A stretch of DNA of 64,000 nt, taken from the NCBI GenBank assembly GCA_039810085.1, contig JBDHWG010000020.1:44059-108058 (forward strand). Direction: 5' to 3'. The notes beneath the pieces are model-generated. The model did not search any database, was not told the DNA's origin, and worked only from the letters and a program-made list of their open reading frames with translations. The stretch is from JBDHWG01 sp039810085 (lineage in GTDB: Bacteria; Chloroflexota; Anaerolineae; Epilineales; JAHCIE01). The translations under genes and the position numbers were made by a program. Positions within the stretch are counted from its first letter, which is position 1. Every line of letters begins with the position of its first letter. Of the stretch, positions 1 to 8,016 are shown piece by piece.

Positions 1-2
1 TA

Positions 3-170
3 TCGGTGACTATGTGGCTTGCGTGGTTCATCTTCAGCGGAACCGTCTTCCTGTCGTATCACTACTACATTGGCGAGCGGTACAGCGTTCCCTTCGTCGC
101 TGCCGAGTACTTGCCCCTGTACCTACTCCTCGTGGCCACGTGGCTCCTCCATCTGGCGCGCAGTCTCTGA
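3..170 (+). CDS. C-terminal fragment of a membrane protein (5' end outside window)
   Basis: Reading the frame that ends at the TGA at 168-170 gives 55 uninterrupted residues entering from the left edge. They contain two hydrophobic stretches, one near MWLAWFIFSGTVFLSYHYY and one near LYLLLVATWLLHLA, separated by a short polar loop, which is a typical pattern for the last two membrane spans of an integral membrane protein. The start is beyond the window, so length and family cannot be judged. Family not recognised. Confidence 0.55.
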   Translation, partial: SVTMWLAWFIFSGTVFLSYHYYIGERYSVPFVAAEYLPLYLLLVATWLLHLARSL

Positions 171-226
171 AAGGCCCTTGTAGGCATGCCCTCCTTACGC
201 ATGTGACTCCCCGCCGTGTCTGTTGT

Positions 227-868
227 TCACAAGGTGCTCGTTGCTCTCAAGTAGCCGCGTGAAGCCGCCGGAAAGGCAACGTCCCAGTAGCGCCGCATCA
301 CGTCAATGCGGTTGACGATATCGGCGGTCACATCCGCGTCACGGCTCGCCGCAACGATGAACGCGAACTTGAACGTCGAGTTGGTCCCGCGGTGAAGCTG
401 TTTTTCCTGCGAGGTGGTCGACAAGACCATGTCACGCGCGTGTCGCCGCTTGGGGCTCCCACGAGCAGCTTAGGCGCGCGATCGTCAGTGCTGGAGTGGC
501 CAAAGTGCTTTTGATGGTCGAGTGTCCCGTCAGAGCGCACGATGCTATACGGAGCCGTGATCAGCAGCACCTCACGTCCACTGGTGCGAACGATCACATT
601 GGGAGCGGGTAGGTCCAGTTGGGGCGTGTCGCCGAGATCCGAGAAGGATGTGCCAGAGGGGAGCGTTGCAGGCACGCGATCGAAGCTGTGTACTGTCTCA
701 TGCCCGCCGGCTTGCACTTCCAGATTGAAGAATCCCCCTGTGAGGAACGACGGCTGATCCCACTTGTCGACGATCAACCCAATCGCCTCCGGCTGCCTGA
801 GGGATGATACGACCGCAACGGTGGCCCTCAGGATTGCATGCTTTAGGCTCGAGGTACAGGTAGAACGA
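227..868 (-). pseudogene. Broken hypothetical gene (frameshift near 430-445)
   Basis: Two minus-strand frames join into one protein-like sequence. The upstream part (from about 868 down to about 440) reads as a plausible globular protein with the segments VDKWDQPSFLTGGFFNLEVQ and REVLLITAPYSIVRSDGTLD, then becomes an arginine/serine-rich out-of-frame tail. The next frame, from about 445 down to the stop at 227, continues with sensible composition (FKFAFIVAASRDADVTADIV, then RIDVMRRYWDVAFPAASRGY). A one-base shift joins them. No start codon with a good ribosome site is visible in the upstream part. I do not recognise the family. It is either a decaying gene or an assembly indel. Confidence 0.4.
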
Positions 869-1119
869 AGCTATTCGGGTGACAATACTCATTGGGCCGT
901 GCCTCCTACCCTTACCGCCGAGGGCAATACTGGAGGGCTTCGGCTCTTTGAGGGTGCGGGGCGTCTGCGCCGCGGCTGGGATGGGTCTTGACAGTATCGC
1001 TGCCGTCGAGAGCGGATAGCGCTGCTGGGTTCGTCTTCAAGTCGTTGATCCTTGCCGACGTCAGCGCCCACCTCTTGGGTGTGAGGCTTGCCGTCTATAG
1101 ATCCTTCTAGAGATCACGG

Positions 1120-1932
1120 CTACGGCTCAGGCTGCTCGGCGCGGGCGGCTTCGATCTTCTCGTCCAGGACGTTGTAGTGGTCGGGGTACTGGCCGGTGTA
1201 GCGCAGGAAGCTCGGAATCGGGTAGCGGATGCCGCCCTTCGCCGTCCCCTCCAATCCCTCGATCATCTCCCCGAACTTCGCCGCCGGAACGGTAAAGCCC
1301 ATCTCGGTGTCCTCCGTCTGTGCGAACACGCGGTCCCCGTAGCACGGCAGGACGACGTTGGGCTTCTGCGTCTGCATCGTCGTGATGACCGCGTCAGCGC
1401 AGTCGATGCGGGCGGAGAAGGATGTCTCTAGACGCCCGCCGGTTTTCCACAGCGCCGCCGTGATGAGCCGCATCACCTGCGCCGAGTTACCGTAGATGAG
1501 CACGACATCCGGCTCGAACGTGGCGCGGTAGATGGGCGCAGAGACGATGTAACGGTACTCACCGTAGGCGAACTTGTCGGTGGCGGACTCTGTCAACGCG
1601 CCTGCCCCCGGCGTCTCGGTGTACATGCCAGCGCAGGCGTGGCCCTCCTCATAGAAGTCCACCGACGGCGCGAAGCCAAAGACAACCTTAGCCAACGGGC
1701 AGGACAGGTCCTCAATGCCGATGGCGATGGGCCAGCCGTAGCGGCGGGAGATCGCAAACCCCTGGCAGATGGCCGTCTGGAAGCCCATCTCAGCGGGGCG
1801 GCGCACTTTTGGCGGCAGAGCTTCGCCAGGGCGAATCATCTTGATGGCAACGGGAAAAGTCGCGGGGCGAATGTGCTTGTCGATGGCGGCGGCGAACTCA
1901 CTCACACTGACCATAGTTGCAGTATCACTCAT
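1120..1932 (-). CDS. DUF169 family protein
   Basis: 270 residues. The N-terminal VSEFAAAIDKHIRPATFPVA followed by PGEALPPKVRRP, the cysteine-containing QTAICQGFAISRRYGWP, and the later APIYRATFEPDVVLIYGNSAQ are characteristic of the DUF169 family, whose biochemical role is not established. There is no signal peptide, so it is probably cytoplasmic. The ATG at 1932 follows a strong GAGGAGG ribosome site. A promoter TTTACG-17-TACAAT lies upstream on the same strand. It is a monocistronic gene flanked by the cupredoxin gene on the same strand. Family assignment is from pattern memory. Confidence 0.8.
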   Translation of the reverse strand: MSDTATMVSVSEFAAAIDKHIRPATFPVAIKMIRPGEALPPKVRRPAEMGFQTAICQGFAISRRYGWPIAIGIEDLSCPLAKVVFGFAPSVDFYEEGHACAGMYTETPGAGALTESATDKFAYGEYRYIVSAPIYRATFEPDVVLIYGNSAQVMRLITAALWKTGGRLETSFSARIDCADAVITTMQTQKPNVVLPCYGDRVFAQTEDTEMGFTVPAAKFGEMIEGLEGTAKGGIRYPIPSFLRYTGQYPDHYNVLDEKIEAARAEQPEP

Positions 1933-1967
1933 GCGTCCTCCTCGACGAGCGGCGGTTCATTGCCCCT

Positions 1968-1996
1968 ATTGTACACCGACAAGGGGCGCGCGTAAA
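1968..1996 (-). promoter_or_regulatory. Sigma70-like promoter of the DUF169 gene
   Basis: On the minus strand, TTTACG (1991-1996) and TACAAT (1968-1973) are separated by 17 bases, about 35 bases upstream of the ATG at 1932. The spacing is ideal and each box has one or two mismatches to consensus. Confidence 0.5.
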
Positions 1997-2022
1997 GGAG
2001 CCTCCTTTCTACGCAACGCGGG

Positions 2023-2499
2023 TTACTTGTTTATCAGCGGCAGGTAGACGAAGTGGCTTGGCGGTGGACCGGCGACCACGGTAATCGTGCCGTGCATCGA
2101 GCTGTGGAAGTTACAATGGTAGGCGTAGACGCCGGGCGTGTCGAACGCGAAGGTGAAGCTCGCGCCGTTGTTGAGCGTCCCGCTATCCCAGAGATTGGTG
2201 TCGCTCGTCGCCGAGTGCGGGAACGGGTCGCTGTTCGTCCACTTCACCTGGCTCCCCGCGCACACGGTCACGTTCGCCGGGCTAAACGCGAAGTCCAGGA
2301 TGTTGACCTCGACGAGCCCCGACTGGCACGTTGTCGCCGGGGTATCAGAGGGCGTGACGCTCCCCTCACCTACCAGCGGCGAAGGGCTGGCGGTCAGGGA
2401 TGTTGTGGCCGAGACGGCCAGCGTGAAGGCGAAGACCAGGCCGACGAGCACAGCGAGCAGCAGTCGGTAGCGTCGGAAACGATCGCCAAAGTCGTTCAT
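2023..2499 (-). CDS. Secreted cupredoxin (plastocyanin/amicyanin-like) with YLPLI tail
   Basis: 158 residues from the ATG at 2499, which follows GGGAG by eight bases and is preferred over an in-frame TTG six bases upstream. Residues 10-32 form a signal peptide or N-terminal anchor after an arginine-rich start. A low-complexity S/T/P linker (about 33-56) leads to one cupredoxin fold. The type I copper ligands are visible as His95 (PHSATS), Cys129 (YHCNFH), His132 and Met135. The last residues, FVYLPLINK, match a short tail recurrent at the C termini of exported Chloroflexota proteins. It probably carries electrons or copper on the cell surface. Divergent from the amidase gene. Confidence 0.87.
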   Translation of the reverse strand: MNDFGDRFRRYRLLLAVLVGLVFAFTLAVSATTSLTASPSPLVGEGSVTPSDTPATTCQSGLVEVNILDFAFSPANVTVCAGSQVKWTNSDPFPHSATSDTNLWDSGTLNNGASFTFAFDTPGVYAYHCNFHSSMHGTITVVAGPPPSHFVYLPLINK

Positions 2500-2531
2500 G
2501 CGCAATGCTCCCTTTTTGCCCCAAGCTAGCG

Positions 2532-2537
2532 TATAAT
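2532..2537 (+). promoter_or_regulatory. -10 box upstream of the amidase gene
   Basis: A perfect TATAAT lies 34 bases upstream of the amidase ATG at 2571; no convincing -35 is visible. Just downstream, 2539-2552 is a palindrome, GAAGT-CTAT-ACTTC, placed near the expected transcription start, which could be a repressor operator. The operator role is inference. Confidence 0.45.
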
Positions 2538-2570
2538 CGAAGTCTATACTTCTCTACGGAGCGTAGCCTC

Positions 2571-4082
2571 ATGCCCGATTTCCCCCTGGAAGAATGGACC
2601 ATCGCCGGCCTGCAAGCTGCCATGACGAGCGGCGAGCTAACGTCGGCCCAGATCGTCGATCTCTACCTGGCGCGCATCGAGGCCGTGGACCGCAGCGGTC
2701 CGCGCCTCAATTCTATCATCGAAGTCAACCCGGACGCACGCGCCATCGCTGAGGCGCTCGACCACCACCGCGCCTCCCTCGGCCAGGTCGGCCCGCTCTA
2801 CGGCATCCCTATCATTCTCAAGGACAACATCGACACGGCGGACCGGATGCAGACCACCGCCGGCTCCCTCGCCCTCGTCGGCGATCCGCCCGCCCAGGAT
2901 GCGACCGTCGCCGCCCGGCTGCGCGCGGCGGGCGCGGTCATCCTTGGCAAGGCCAACCTGAGCGAGTGGGCCAACTTCCGCTCGTCCTCGTCCACCAGCG
3001 GATGGAGCGGGCGCGGCGGCCAGACGCGCAACCCGTACATCCTCGACCGCAACCCCTGCGGCTCCAGCTCCGGCTCCGCCGCCGCCGTTTCCGCCAACCT
3101 GTGCGCCGCCGCCCTCGGCACCGAGACCGACGGCTCCATCGTCTGTCCCTCCCACGCCAGCGGTGTCGTCGGCATCAAGCCCACCGTCGGCCTCACCAGT
3201 CGCGCCGGCGTCGTCCCCATCTCCCACAGCCAGGATACCGTTGGCCCCCACGGGCGCACGGTCGCCGACGCCGCGACGGTGCTCGGGGCACTGGTCGGCG
3301 TGGACGAGCGTGACCGGGCCACGGCAGCGAGCGCCGGTCGCTTCCACACCGACTACACCCAATTCCTCGACCCGAACGGCCTGCGCGGGGCGCGCATCGG
3401 CGTCGCCCGCCAGCGTTACGCCGGCTACAGCCCCCATGCGGACCGCGTGCTGGCCGAGGCGCTGGACATCATGCACGCGGCGGGCGCGACCATTGTCGAC
3501 CCGGCCGACCTGCCGACGGCCGAGCAGATGGGCCAGGACAAGTCCGAGTTCGAGGTGATGCTGTACGAGTTCAAGGTCGGCCTGAACGCCTACCTGGCGA
3601 CGCGCACCGGCGTCCCCATCCACACCCTGGAGGAGGCCATCGCCTTCAACGAGGCCCACGTCGCCGAGGAGATGCCCTACTTCGGCCAGGAAATCTTCCT
3701 CCAGGCCCAGGCGAAGGGGCTGCTGACCGACGAGGCGTACCTAACCGCGCTGGCGACGAGCCGCCGCCTCGGCGGGGCCGACGGCATCGACACCACGCTG
3801 CGCGAGCACAACCTGGACGCCATCGTCGCCCCGACGGGTGCGCCCGCCTGGCCGACGGACTGGGTCAACGGCAACCGCTTCATGGGCGGCAGCTCGTCGC
3901 CCGCTGCGCGCGCCGGCTACCCGCTGGTGAGCGTCCCGGCCGGCTACGTCTTCGGGCTGCCGGTCAACATCACCTTCATGGGGACGGCGTGGAGCGAGCC
4001 GGCACTCATCCGCCTGGCCTACGCCTTCGAGCAGGCGCGCGGACCGCGCCAGGCCCCGCGCTTCCGGCCCTCACTGGCGTAG
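2571..4082 (+). CDS. Amidase signature family protein (aminoacylamide amidohydrolase)
   Basis: 503 residues, the usual length for this family. The catalytic Lys-cisSer-Ser apparatus is visible: Lys84 in ILKDNIDT, the Gly/Ser-rich NPCGSSSGSAAA, and the nucleophile region GTETDGSIVCPS, followed by the conserved VVGIKPTVGLTSRAGVVPIS and the SQDTVGPHGRTVADAATVLG segment. The ATG at 2571 follows a GGAG and fits the family start; the frame remains open upstream but is not conserved-looking. No signal peptide, so cytoplasmic. It lies 12 bases upstream of an M81 peptidase gene and likely shares its transcript. The substrate is unknown; an amide released during peptide or amino-acid catabolism is plausible. 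Confidence 0.9.
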   Translation: MPDFPLEEWTIAGLQAAMTSGELTSAQIVDLYLARIEAVDRSGPRLNSIIEVNPDARAIAEALDHHRASLGQVGPLYGIPIILKDNIDTADRMQTTAGSLALVGDPPAQDATVAARLRAAGAVILGKANLSEWANFRSSSSTSGWSGRGGQTRNPYILDRNPCGSSSGSAAAVSANLCAAALGTETDGSIVCPSHASGVVGIKPTVGLTSRAGVVPISHSQDTVGPHGRTVADAATVLGALVGVDERDRATAASAGRFHTDYTQFLDPNGLRGARIGVARQRYAGYSPHADRVLAEALDIMHAAGATIVDPADLPTAEQMGQDKSEFEVMLYEFKVGLNAYLATRTGVPIHTLEEAIAFNEAHVAEEMPYFGQEIFLQAQAKGLLTDEAYLTALATSRRLGGADGIDTTLREHNLDAIVAPTGAPAWPTDWVNGNRFMGGSSSPAARAGYPLVSVPAGYVFGLPVNITFMGTAWSEPALIRLAYAFEQARGPRQAPRFRPSLA

Positions 4083-4094
4083 AAAGAGATACAC

Positions 4095-5510
4095 ATGCGC
4101 ATTGCCATTGGCGGCATCGCCATCGAGTGCTGCACCTTCTCCCCACTCCCGACCCTGCTAGACGACTTCGCCGTGGACCGGGGCGACGGCTTCGCGGAGC
4201 GCTACCCCTTCCTCGCCGACATGAACGTCGATGTCGTCCCCCTGCTCCGGGCTCGGGCGCTGCCCGGCGGGCCGGTGATGGCGGACGCCTACGCGGCGCT
4301 CAAGGGCGAGTTCCTGGACCGCCTGCGTGCCGCTGGTGACCTCGACGGCGTCTACCTCGACCTCCACGGGGCGATGAACGTGCAGGGCATGGACGACGCC
4401 GAGGGCGACTGGATCGCCGGTGTCCGCCAGGTCGTCGGGCCGGACGTGCTCATCTCGGCCAGCTTCGACCTCCACGGCAACATCAGCCGCCGCGTGGCCG
4501 AGAACCTCGACATGCTGAGCGCCTACCGCACCGCGCCCCACGTCGACACCCTGGAGACGCGCGCCAAGGCGTTCAGCATCTTGGTGGACTGCCTCCAGCG
4601 GGGCATCCGTCCCCTGCGCGCCTGGGTAGGCATCCCCGTCGCCCTGCCGGGCGAGAAGACGAGCACCGAGTGGGAGCCGGGCCGCAGCGTCTACGCCGCG
4701 CTGCCGGAGACCGACCGCGCCCCCGGCGTCATCGACGCGTCGATCCTCGTCGGCTATGCCTGGGCTGACGAGCCACGCTCCGCCGCCACGGCCATCGTCA
4801 CCGGCACGGACCGCGACATCCTCGTCCGCGAGGCGTCGCGCCTGGCCGAAGTCTACTGGGCGGCGCGGCAGGGGTTCGATTTCGGCGTGCGCGCGGGCAG
4901 TATCGACGACTGCATCACCTGGGCGCTCGCCTCGGATGCGCCGAGCGTCTTCATCAGCGACTCCGGCGACAACCCGACGGCGGGCGGCGCGGGCGACGTG
5001 CCGCTATTCCTCAAGGCGCTGGTGGACCGGGACGTCGCGTCGGCTCTCGTCGCTGGGCTGGCCGACGCGACCGCCGTAGACGCGTGCCTGGCGGCGGGCG
5101 TCGGCGCCGAGCTCGACCTGGCGCTGGGCGGCAAGCTCGACCCGCGCACGAGCGCGCCGGTGAGTGTCCACGCCCGCGTCCTCCACATCGTCGCGGGCGA
5201 CAACCCCGAGGTCCTGTTGGAGATCGGCGGCGTCAAGGCCATCGTCAGCCGCCGCCGCCGTCCCTACCACTTCATCCGCGACATGGCGCGCGTCGGCGTC
5301 ACGCCGCTGGCGCACAAGATCGTCGTCGTCAAGATCGGCTACCTGGAGCCGGACCTGAAGCGCCACGCCCCGCTCAATTACCTGGCGCTCAGCCCCGGCG
5401 CAGTGGACCAGGACCTGGTCCGTCTGCCGTACCGGCGCATCACCCGCCCCATCTTCCCCCTCGATCCCGACATGGCGTGGTCGCCGTCGCCGGTGGTCTT
5501 TGGAGAGTGA
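4095..5510 (+). CDS. M81 family metallopeptidase (MlrC/microcystinase C-like)
   Basis: 471 residues. The start MRIAIGGIAIECCTFSPLPT, the VYLDLHGAMNVQGMDDAEGD motif, ISASFDLHGNIS and PHVDTLETRAKAF are all characteristic of the MlrC N-terminal domain, and DSGDNPTAGGAGD marks the C-terminal domain. MlrC homologues hydrolyse small linear peptides; most family members have no known substrate. The start follows AAAGAGA and is 12 bases after the amidase stop, so both probably form one operon acting on the same class of small peptide or amide. Confidence 0.88.
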   Translation: MRIAIGGIAIECCTFSPLPTLLDDFAVDRGDGFAERYPFLADMNVDVVPLLRARALPGGPVMADAYAALKGEFLDRLRAAGDLDGVYLDLHGAMNVQGMDDAEGDWIAGVRQVVGPDVLISASFDLHGNISRRVAENLDMLSAYRTAPHVDTLETRAKAFSILVDCLQRGIRPLRAWVGIPVALPGEKTSTEWEPGRSVYAALPETDRAPGVIDASILVGYAWADEPRSAATAIVTGTDRDILVREASRLAEVYWAARQGFDFGVRAGSIDDCITWALASDAPSVFISDSGDNPTAGGAGDVPLFLKALVDRDVASALVAGLADATAVDACLAAGVGAELDLALGGKLDPRTSAPVSVHARVLHIVAGDNPEVLLEIGGVKAIVSRRRRPYHFIRDMARVGVTPLAHKIVVVKIGYLEPDLKRHAPLNYLALSPGAVDQDLVRLPYRRITRPIFPLDPDMAWSPSPVVFGE

Positions 5511-5521
5511 ACGTCATGAGC

Positions 5522-5650
5522 ACTGTCATTGCGAGCATAGCGAAGCAATCCCACGCCTTGCATGAGGCCGTTTAGCTTGGGAGCAGCGTCCCTTTGATCC
5601 ATCGAGAGGCTGCTTCATCGTCCTATCGTCCTCCTCGCAGCGACAACAAA
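5522..5650. repeat. REP-like interspersed inverted repeat (CATTGCGAG family), degenerate
   Basis: The left end CATTGCGAGC...GCGAAGCAATCCC and right end GCTTCATCGTCCTATCGTCC...CTCCTCGCAGCGACA flank a variable core, the same arrangement as the four-copy array at 16133-16657 and the copies at 13152 and 43705. It is noncoding and lies between convergent genes. Confidence 0.7.
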
Positions 5651-5682
5651 AACAGCCGTCGGCGCCATTGCCGACGGCTGTT
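5651..5682 (-). terminator. Intrinsic terminator between convergent genes
   Basis: A perfect 13-bp stem (AACAGCCGTCGGC / GCCGACGGCTGTT) with a six-base loop. On the minus strand it is followed by a T-rich tract (TTTTTGTTGTCG), so it suits the DUF4383 gene; on the plus strand the tail TTGTGTGTCC could serve the M81 gene. Confidence 0.75.
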
Positions 5683-5703
5683 GTGTGTCCCTTCTCGCCG
5701 CGC

Positions 5704-6081
5704 TTAGCGCGTGGTGGGCGGCGTGTTGATGGTGGTTGTCGCCGTGCGCTCCGGCATGAAGCCGAGGGCGAGGAAGACAATGGTGAGCAGGGCGTGCAAG
5801 ATGTTGTCCGGGCCGTTGATCGCCATCAAGGCGTTGACAGCGCCGGGCGCGACGAAGCCAGCCAGGGTGACGAGCAGATAGACAATGCCAAGCACCTGGA
5901 GAATGCGGCGCATAACGCTACCACCGGCGTAACCGGCGTACAGCACGAGGGCGCCGGTCAGGATATGCACGATGTTGTGCATCGTGTCCACCGCGAACAG
6001 GCCCATGATCGGGTTGTTGACGAAACCGAGCAAACCCACGAGAAGAAGTACTGCACCGAGAACCATCGTCAAAGTCTTCAT
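5704..6081 (-). CDS. DUF4383 family small membrane protein
   Basis: 125 residues with four hydrophobic segments. The sequence GLLGFVNNPIMGLFAVDTMH, the histidine-containing NIVHILTGALVLYAGY and NGPDNILHALLTIVFLALGF match the DUF4383 pattern. Function of the family is unknown. The ATG at 6081 is chosen because AAGGAG sits eight bases upstream; the frame stays open nine codons further without a ribosome site. Single gene on the minus strand, ended by the terminator at 5651-5682. Confidence 0.8.
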   Translation of the reverse strand: MKTLTMVLGAVLLLVGLLGFVNNPIMGLFAVDTMHNIVHILTGALVLYAGYAGGSVMRRILQVLGIVYLLVTLAGFVAPGAVNALMAINGPDNILHALLTIVFLALGFMPERTATTTINTPPTTR

Positions 6082-6178
6082 AACATAATCTCCTTGCAAA
6101 CTATACAAAGGGTAAACACGTCATCTACTGATGACCCCGTTGCCCACGCTTTGAGCAACTTTTGTGCCGCGCGTTCCT

Positions 6179-6230
6179 CACCCGGCCCCTCTCCCAGGAC
6201 GGGACAGGGGGATAAGAGGACGAGGGACAG
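6179..6230. repeat. Interspersed repeat, CTCTCCCAGGACGGGA family
   Basis: The stretch contains CCCCTCTCCCAGGACGGGA followed by an AGGGGG tract, which recurs at 10711-10752 and 25320-25370. The arms CTCTCCC and GGGAGAG (degenerate here) form a small hairpin. Noncoding. Confidence 0.55.
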
Positions 6231-6256
6231 GCAAACTTTCCTCGGCACGGGTTATG

Positions 6257-6265
6257 TGCTAGAAT
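6257..6265 (+). promoter_or_regulatory. Extended -10 promoter of the 6304 gene
   Basis: TGCTAGAAT is an extended -10 element (TGn plus TAGAAT at 6260-6265), 38 bases upstream of the ATG at 6304. The -35 region is weak, which is common with an extended -10. Confidence 0.4.
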
Positions 6266-6303
6266 TGCAGCGATTCGCGCCGCCGCAAGCGCGGGAGATA
6301 AAG

Positions 6304-6546
6304 ATGGACAACAGGTTTCCGCTGGGGTGGGATGCCGCGCGTGTGCAGCGGGTGCTGGCGCACTATGAGAGTCAAACGGACGAGGAAGCGGTTGCCGAAG
6401 ATGAAGCGGCGCGCGACCAGCGGGCAACGGTCGTGGTCGAGATTCCCGTCGAATTGTTACCGGCCGTGCGCGAGATGATTGGCGAGTACGAAGCGACGCA
6501 CCCGTCGCGTGGAAATGGAACGCCGGGACGCGGTCCAGCCGCCTGA
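6304..6546 (+). CDS. Small acidic hypothetical protein
   Basis: 80 residues. A polar N terminus with VQRVLAHYESQTDEEAVAED, then VVVEIPVELLPAVREMIGEY. The second part resembles a short beta strand followed by a helix, as in small antitoxin-like or ribbon-helix-helix proteins, but no toxin partner is adjacent. The start ATG follows a GGGAGATAA stretch and an extended -10 promoter. It lies 19 bases before the exopolysaccharide gene at 6566, on the same strand. Function unknown. Confidence 0.6.
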   Translation: MDNRFPLGWDAARVQRVLAHYESQTDEEAVAEDEAARDQRATVVVEIPVELLPAVREMIGEYEATHPSRGNGTPGRGPAA

Positions 6547-6565
6547 CCGGCCAGGGATACACTGC

Positions 6566-7300
6566 ATGGAACTCAGGGATTATGGGCAGATGCTGCGCCG
6601 CCGCGGCTGGATTATCGTCGCCATCGCTGCGATTGCCGCGATTAGCGCCTTCCTTTTCAGCCGCTTCCTGGTGACGCCGGCGTACCGCTCTGAGGTGCTC
6701 CTGAGCGTCCTCTCGACGCGCACCGCCGACTACGGCTCCAACCTTGGCGCGAAGGGCGTCGTCAACAACTTCGCTGAGACCATTCGCCAGGACGACGACC
6801 TCGCCGCGCAGGTCGCTGACCGGCTCAAGCTCGACCTCCCGCCCGACACCATCAAGGGCCGCATCCAGGTAGATCCGGATGAGCTCAACGTTACCATCCG
6901 CATCCGCGCCGAGGACGGCGACCCCATCATCGCCAAGAACATCGCCCAGACCTACGCCCAGGCGTTCGTCGAGCAGCGCGACATCGCCAACCAGAAGATG
7001 AACCAGCAGGACCGCGTCGAGGTGCGCATCCTCCGCAACGCACGCGACGGCGACCGCTTTCGACCGCAGACGCGCACCAACACCCTGGCCGGTCTCGCCA
7101 TTGGCGCGCTCCTTGGCTTGCTTGTTGTCTTCGCCCTGGAGTATGCCTCGGCGGGCACCATTCGCAACGCCAGCGACATCGAGCGCTACGTCGGCACGCC
7201 CGTGCTCGGCATGATCCCGCCTGGCGAGGGCGCGTCGCCCCGCCGCCAGACGGCCGGCCAGGGGCGAGAGAGCGGCGCCCGCGCGACGCCCGCGAAATAA
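6566..7300 (+). CDS. Wzz/YveK-type polysaccharide chain-length (co-polymerase) protein
   Basis: 244 residues with the two-span layout of polysaccharide co-polymerases: a first membrane helix at about 14-36 (WIIVAIAAIAAISAFLFSRF), an extracytoplasmic middle domain, and a second helix at about 177-197 (LAGLAIGALLGLLVVFALEY), then a short cytoplasmic tail. The start MELRDYGQMLRRRGW is the canonical beginning of this family. It is followed 12 bases later by the tyrosine kinase gene, the usual partner that binds the cytoplasmic tail and controls polymer length. There is no separate RBS of note. Confidence 0.85.
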   Translation: MELRDYGQMLRRRGWIIVAIAAIAAISAFLFSRFLVTPAYRSEVLLSVLSTRTADYGSNLGAKGVVNNFAETIRQDDDLAAQVADRLKLDLPPDTIKGRIQVDPDELNVTIRIRAEDGDPIIAKNIAQTYAQAFVEQRDIANQKMNQQDRVEVRILRNARDGDRFRPQTRTNTLAGLAIGALLGLLVVFALEYASAGTIRNASDIERYVGTPVLGMIPPGEGASPRRQTAGQGRESGARATPAK

Positions 7301-7312
7301 CAAGGAGACCGC

Positions 7313-8002
7313 GTGGCCGACCCGCGCTCAGCACCCGACCTGATTACCCTGACCCACCCGCGCAGCGCCGCCGCCGAAGCCTATCGCACGCTGCGCACCA
7401 GCCTCGACTTCTCCAGCCTCGACCAGGCCATCCACAGCCTCGTCGTCACCTCGGCCGCCCCGGATGAGGGCAAGTCCACGACCCTCGCCAATTTGGCGGT
7501 GACGCTGGCTCAGGCCGGCCGCCGGACGATCTGCGTCGATGCCGACCTGCGTCGCCCGTCGCTGCACCGTCTGTTCGGCCTGCCCAATACGTCCGGCCTG
7601 ACGACGATGATGCTCGATGACGCGGCCCTGGCGTCGCCACCACTCCAGGCCGGCCCGTCGCCCAATCTGCGCATCCTCACCAGCGGGCCGCTGCCGCCGA
7701 ACCCGGCAGAGCTGCTCGCCGCTCGCCGCGTGGACGACGTGCTCGAACGGCTGCGCGCCGACAGCGACATCGTTTTGTTCGACGCTCCGCCCCTCATCGC
7801 CGTCGCCGACGCCGCCGTCCTGGCGGCCCGCGTCGACGGTGTCATCCTCGTCGTCCAGGCCGAGAAGTCGCGGCGCGAGCACGTCCAGCGCGCCAAGACG
7901 ATGCTCGACCGAGTCAACGCTCGGCTCATCGGCGCCGTCCTCACCAACGCCCGGCTTGATGGCAGCGTGTCTTACTATGGCAGCGAGGGCGACGGCAGCT
8001 AG
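7313..8002 (+). CDS. CpsD/CapB-type bacterial tyrosine kinase
   Basis: 229 residues. Walker A is APDEGKST at 49-56, Walker A' is ICVDADLRRP at 73-82, and Walker B is DIVLFDAPPL. The leading HPRSAAAEAYRTLRTSLDFS is typical of BY-kinases. The C terminus is short (SVSYYGSEGDGS) with one adjacent Tyr pair rather than a long tyrosine cluster. GTG start at 7313 with AAGGAG seven bases upstream. It likely autophosphorylates and regulates the co-polymerase encoded just before it; the phosphatase gene follows after 14 bases. Confidence 0.88.
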   Translation: MADPRSAPDLITLTHPRSAAAEAYRTLRTSLDFSSLDQAIHSLVVTSAAPDEGKSTTLANLAVTLAQAGRRTICVDADLRRPSLHRLFGLPNTSGLTTMMLDDAALASPPLQAGPSPNLRILTSGPLPPNPAELLAARRVDDVLERLRADSDIVLFDAPPLIAVADAAVLAARVDGVILVVQAEKSRREHVQRAKTMLDRVNARLIGAVLTNARLDGSVSYYGSEGDGS

Positions 8003-8016
8003 GGAACTTTTCCCCC

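Noticed and set aside
2350..2400. Possible copy of the CTCTCCCAGGACGGG repeat inside the cupredoxin gene (linker coding SPSPLVGEG)
   Set aside because: Only partial similarity to the repeat consensus; it fits a normal S/P linker and keeps the frame.
2637..3659. Long antisense frame inside the amidase gene
   Set aside because: Its composition (Gly/Ala/Val/Arg rich) is that of a high-GC shadow of the amidase frame; the plus-strand frame has all catalytic motifs.
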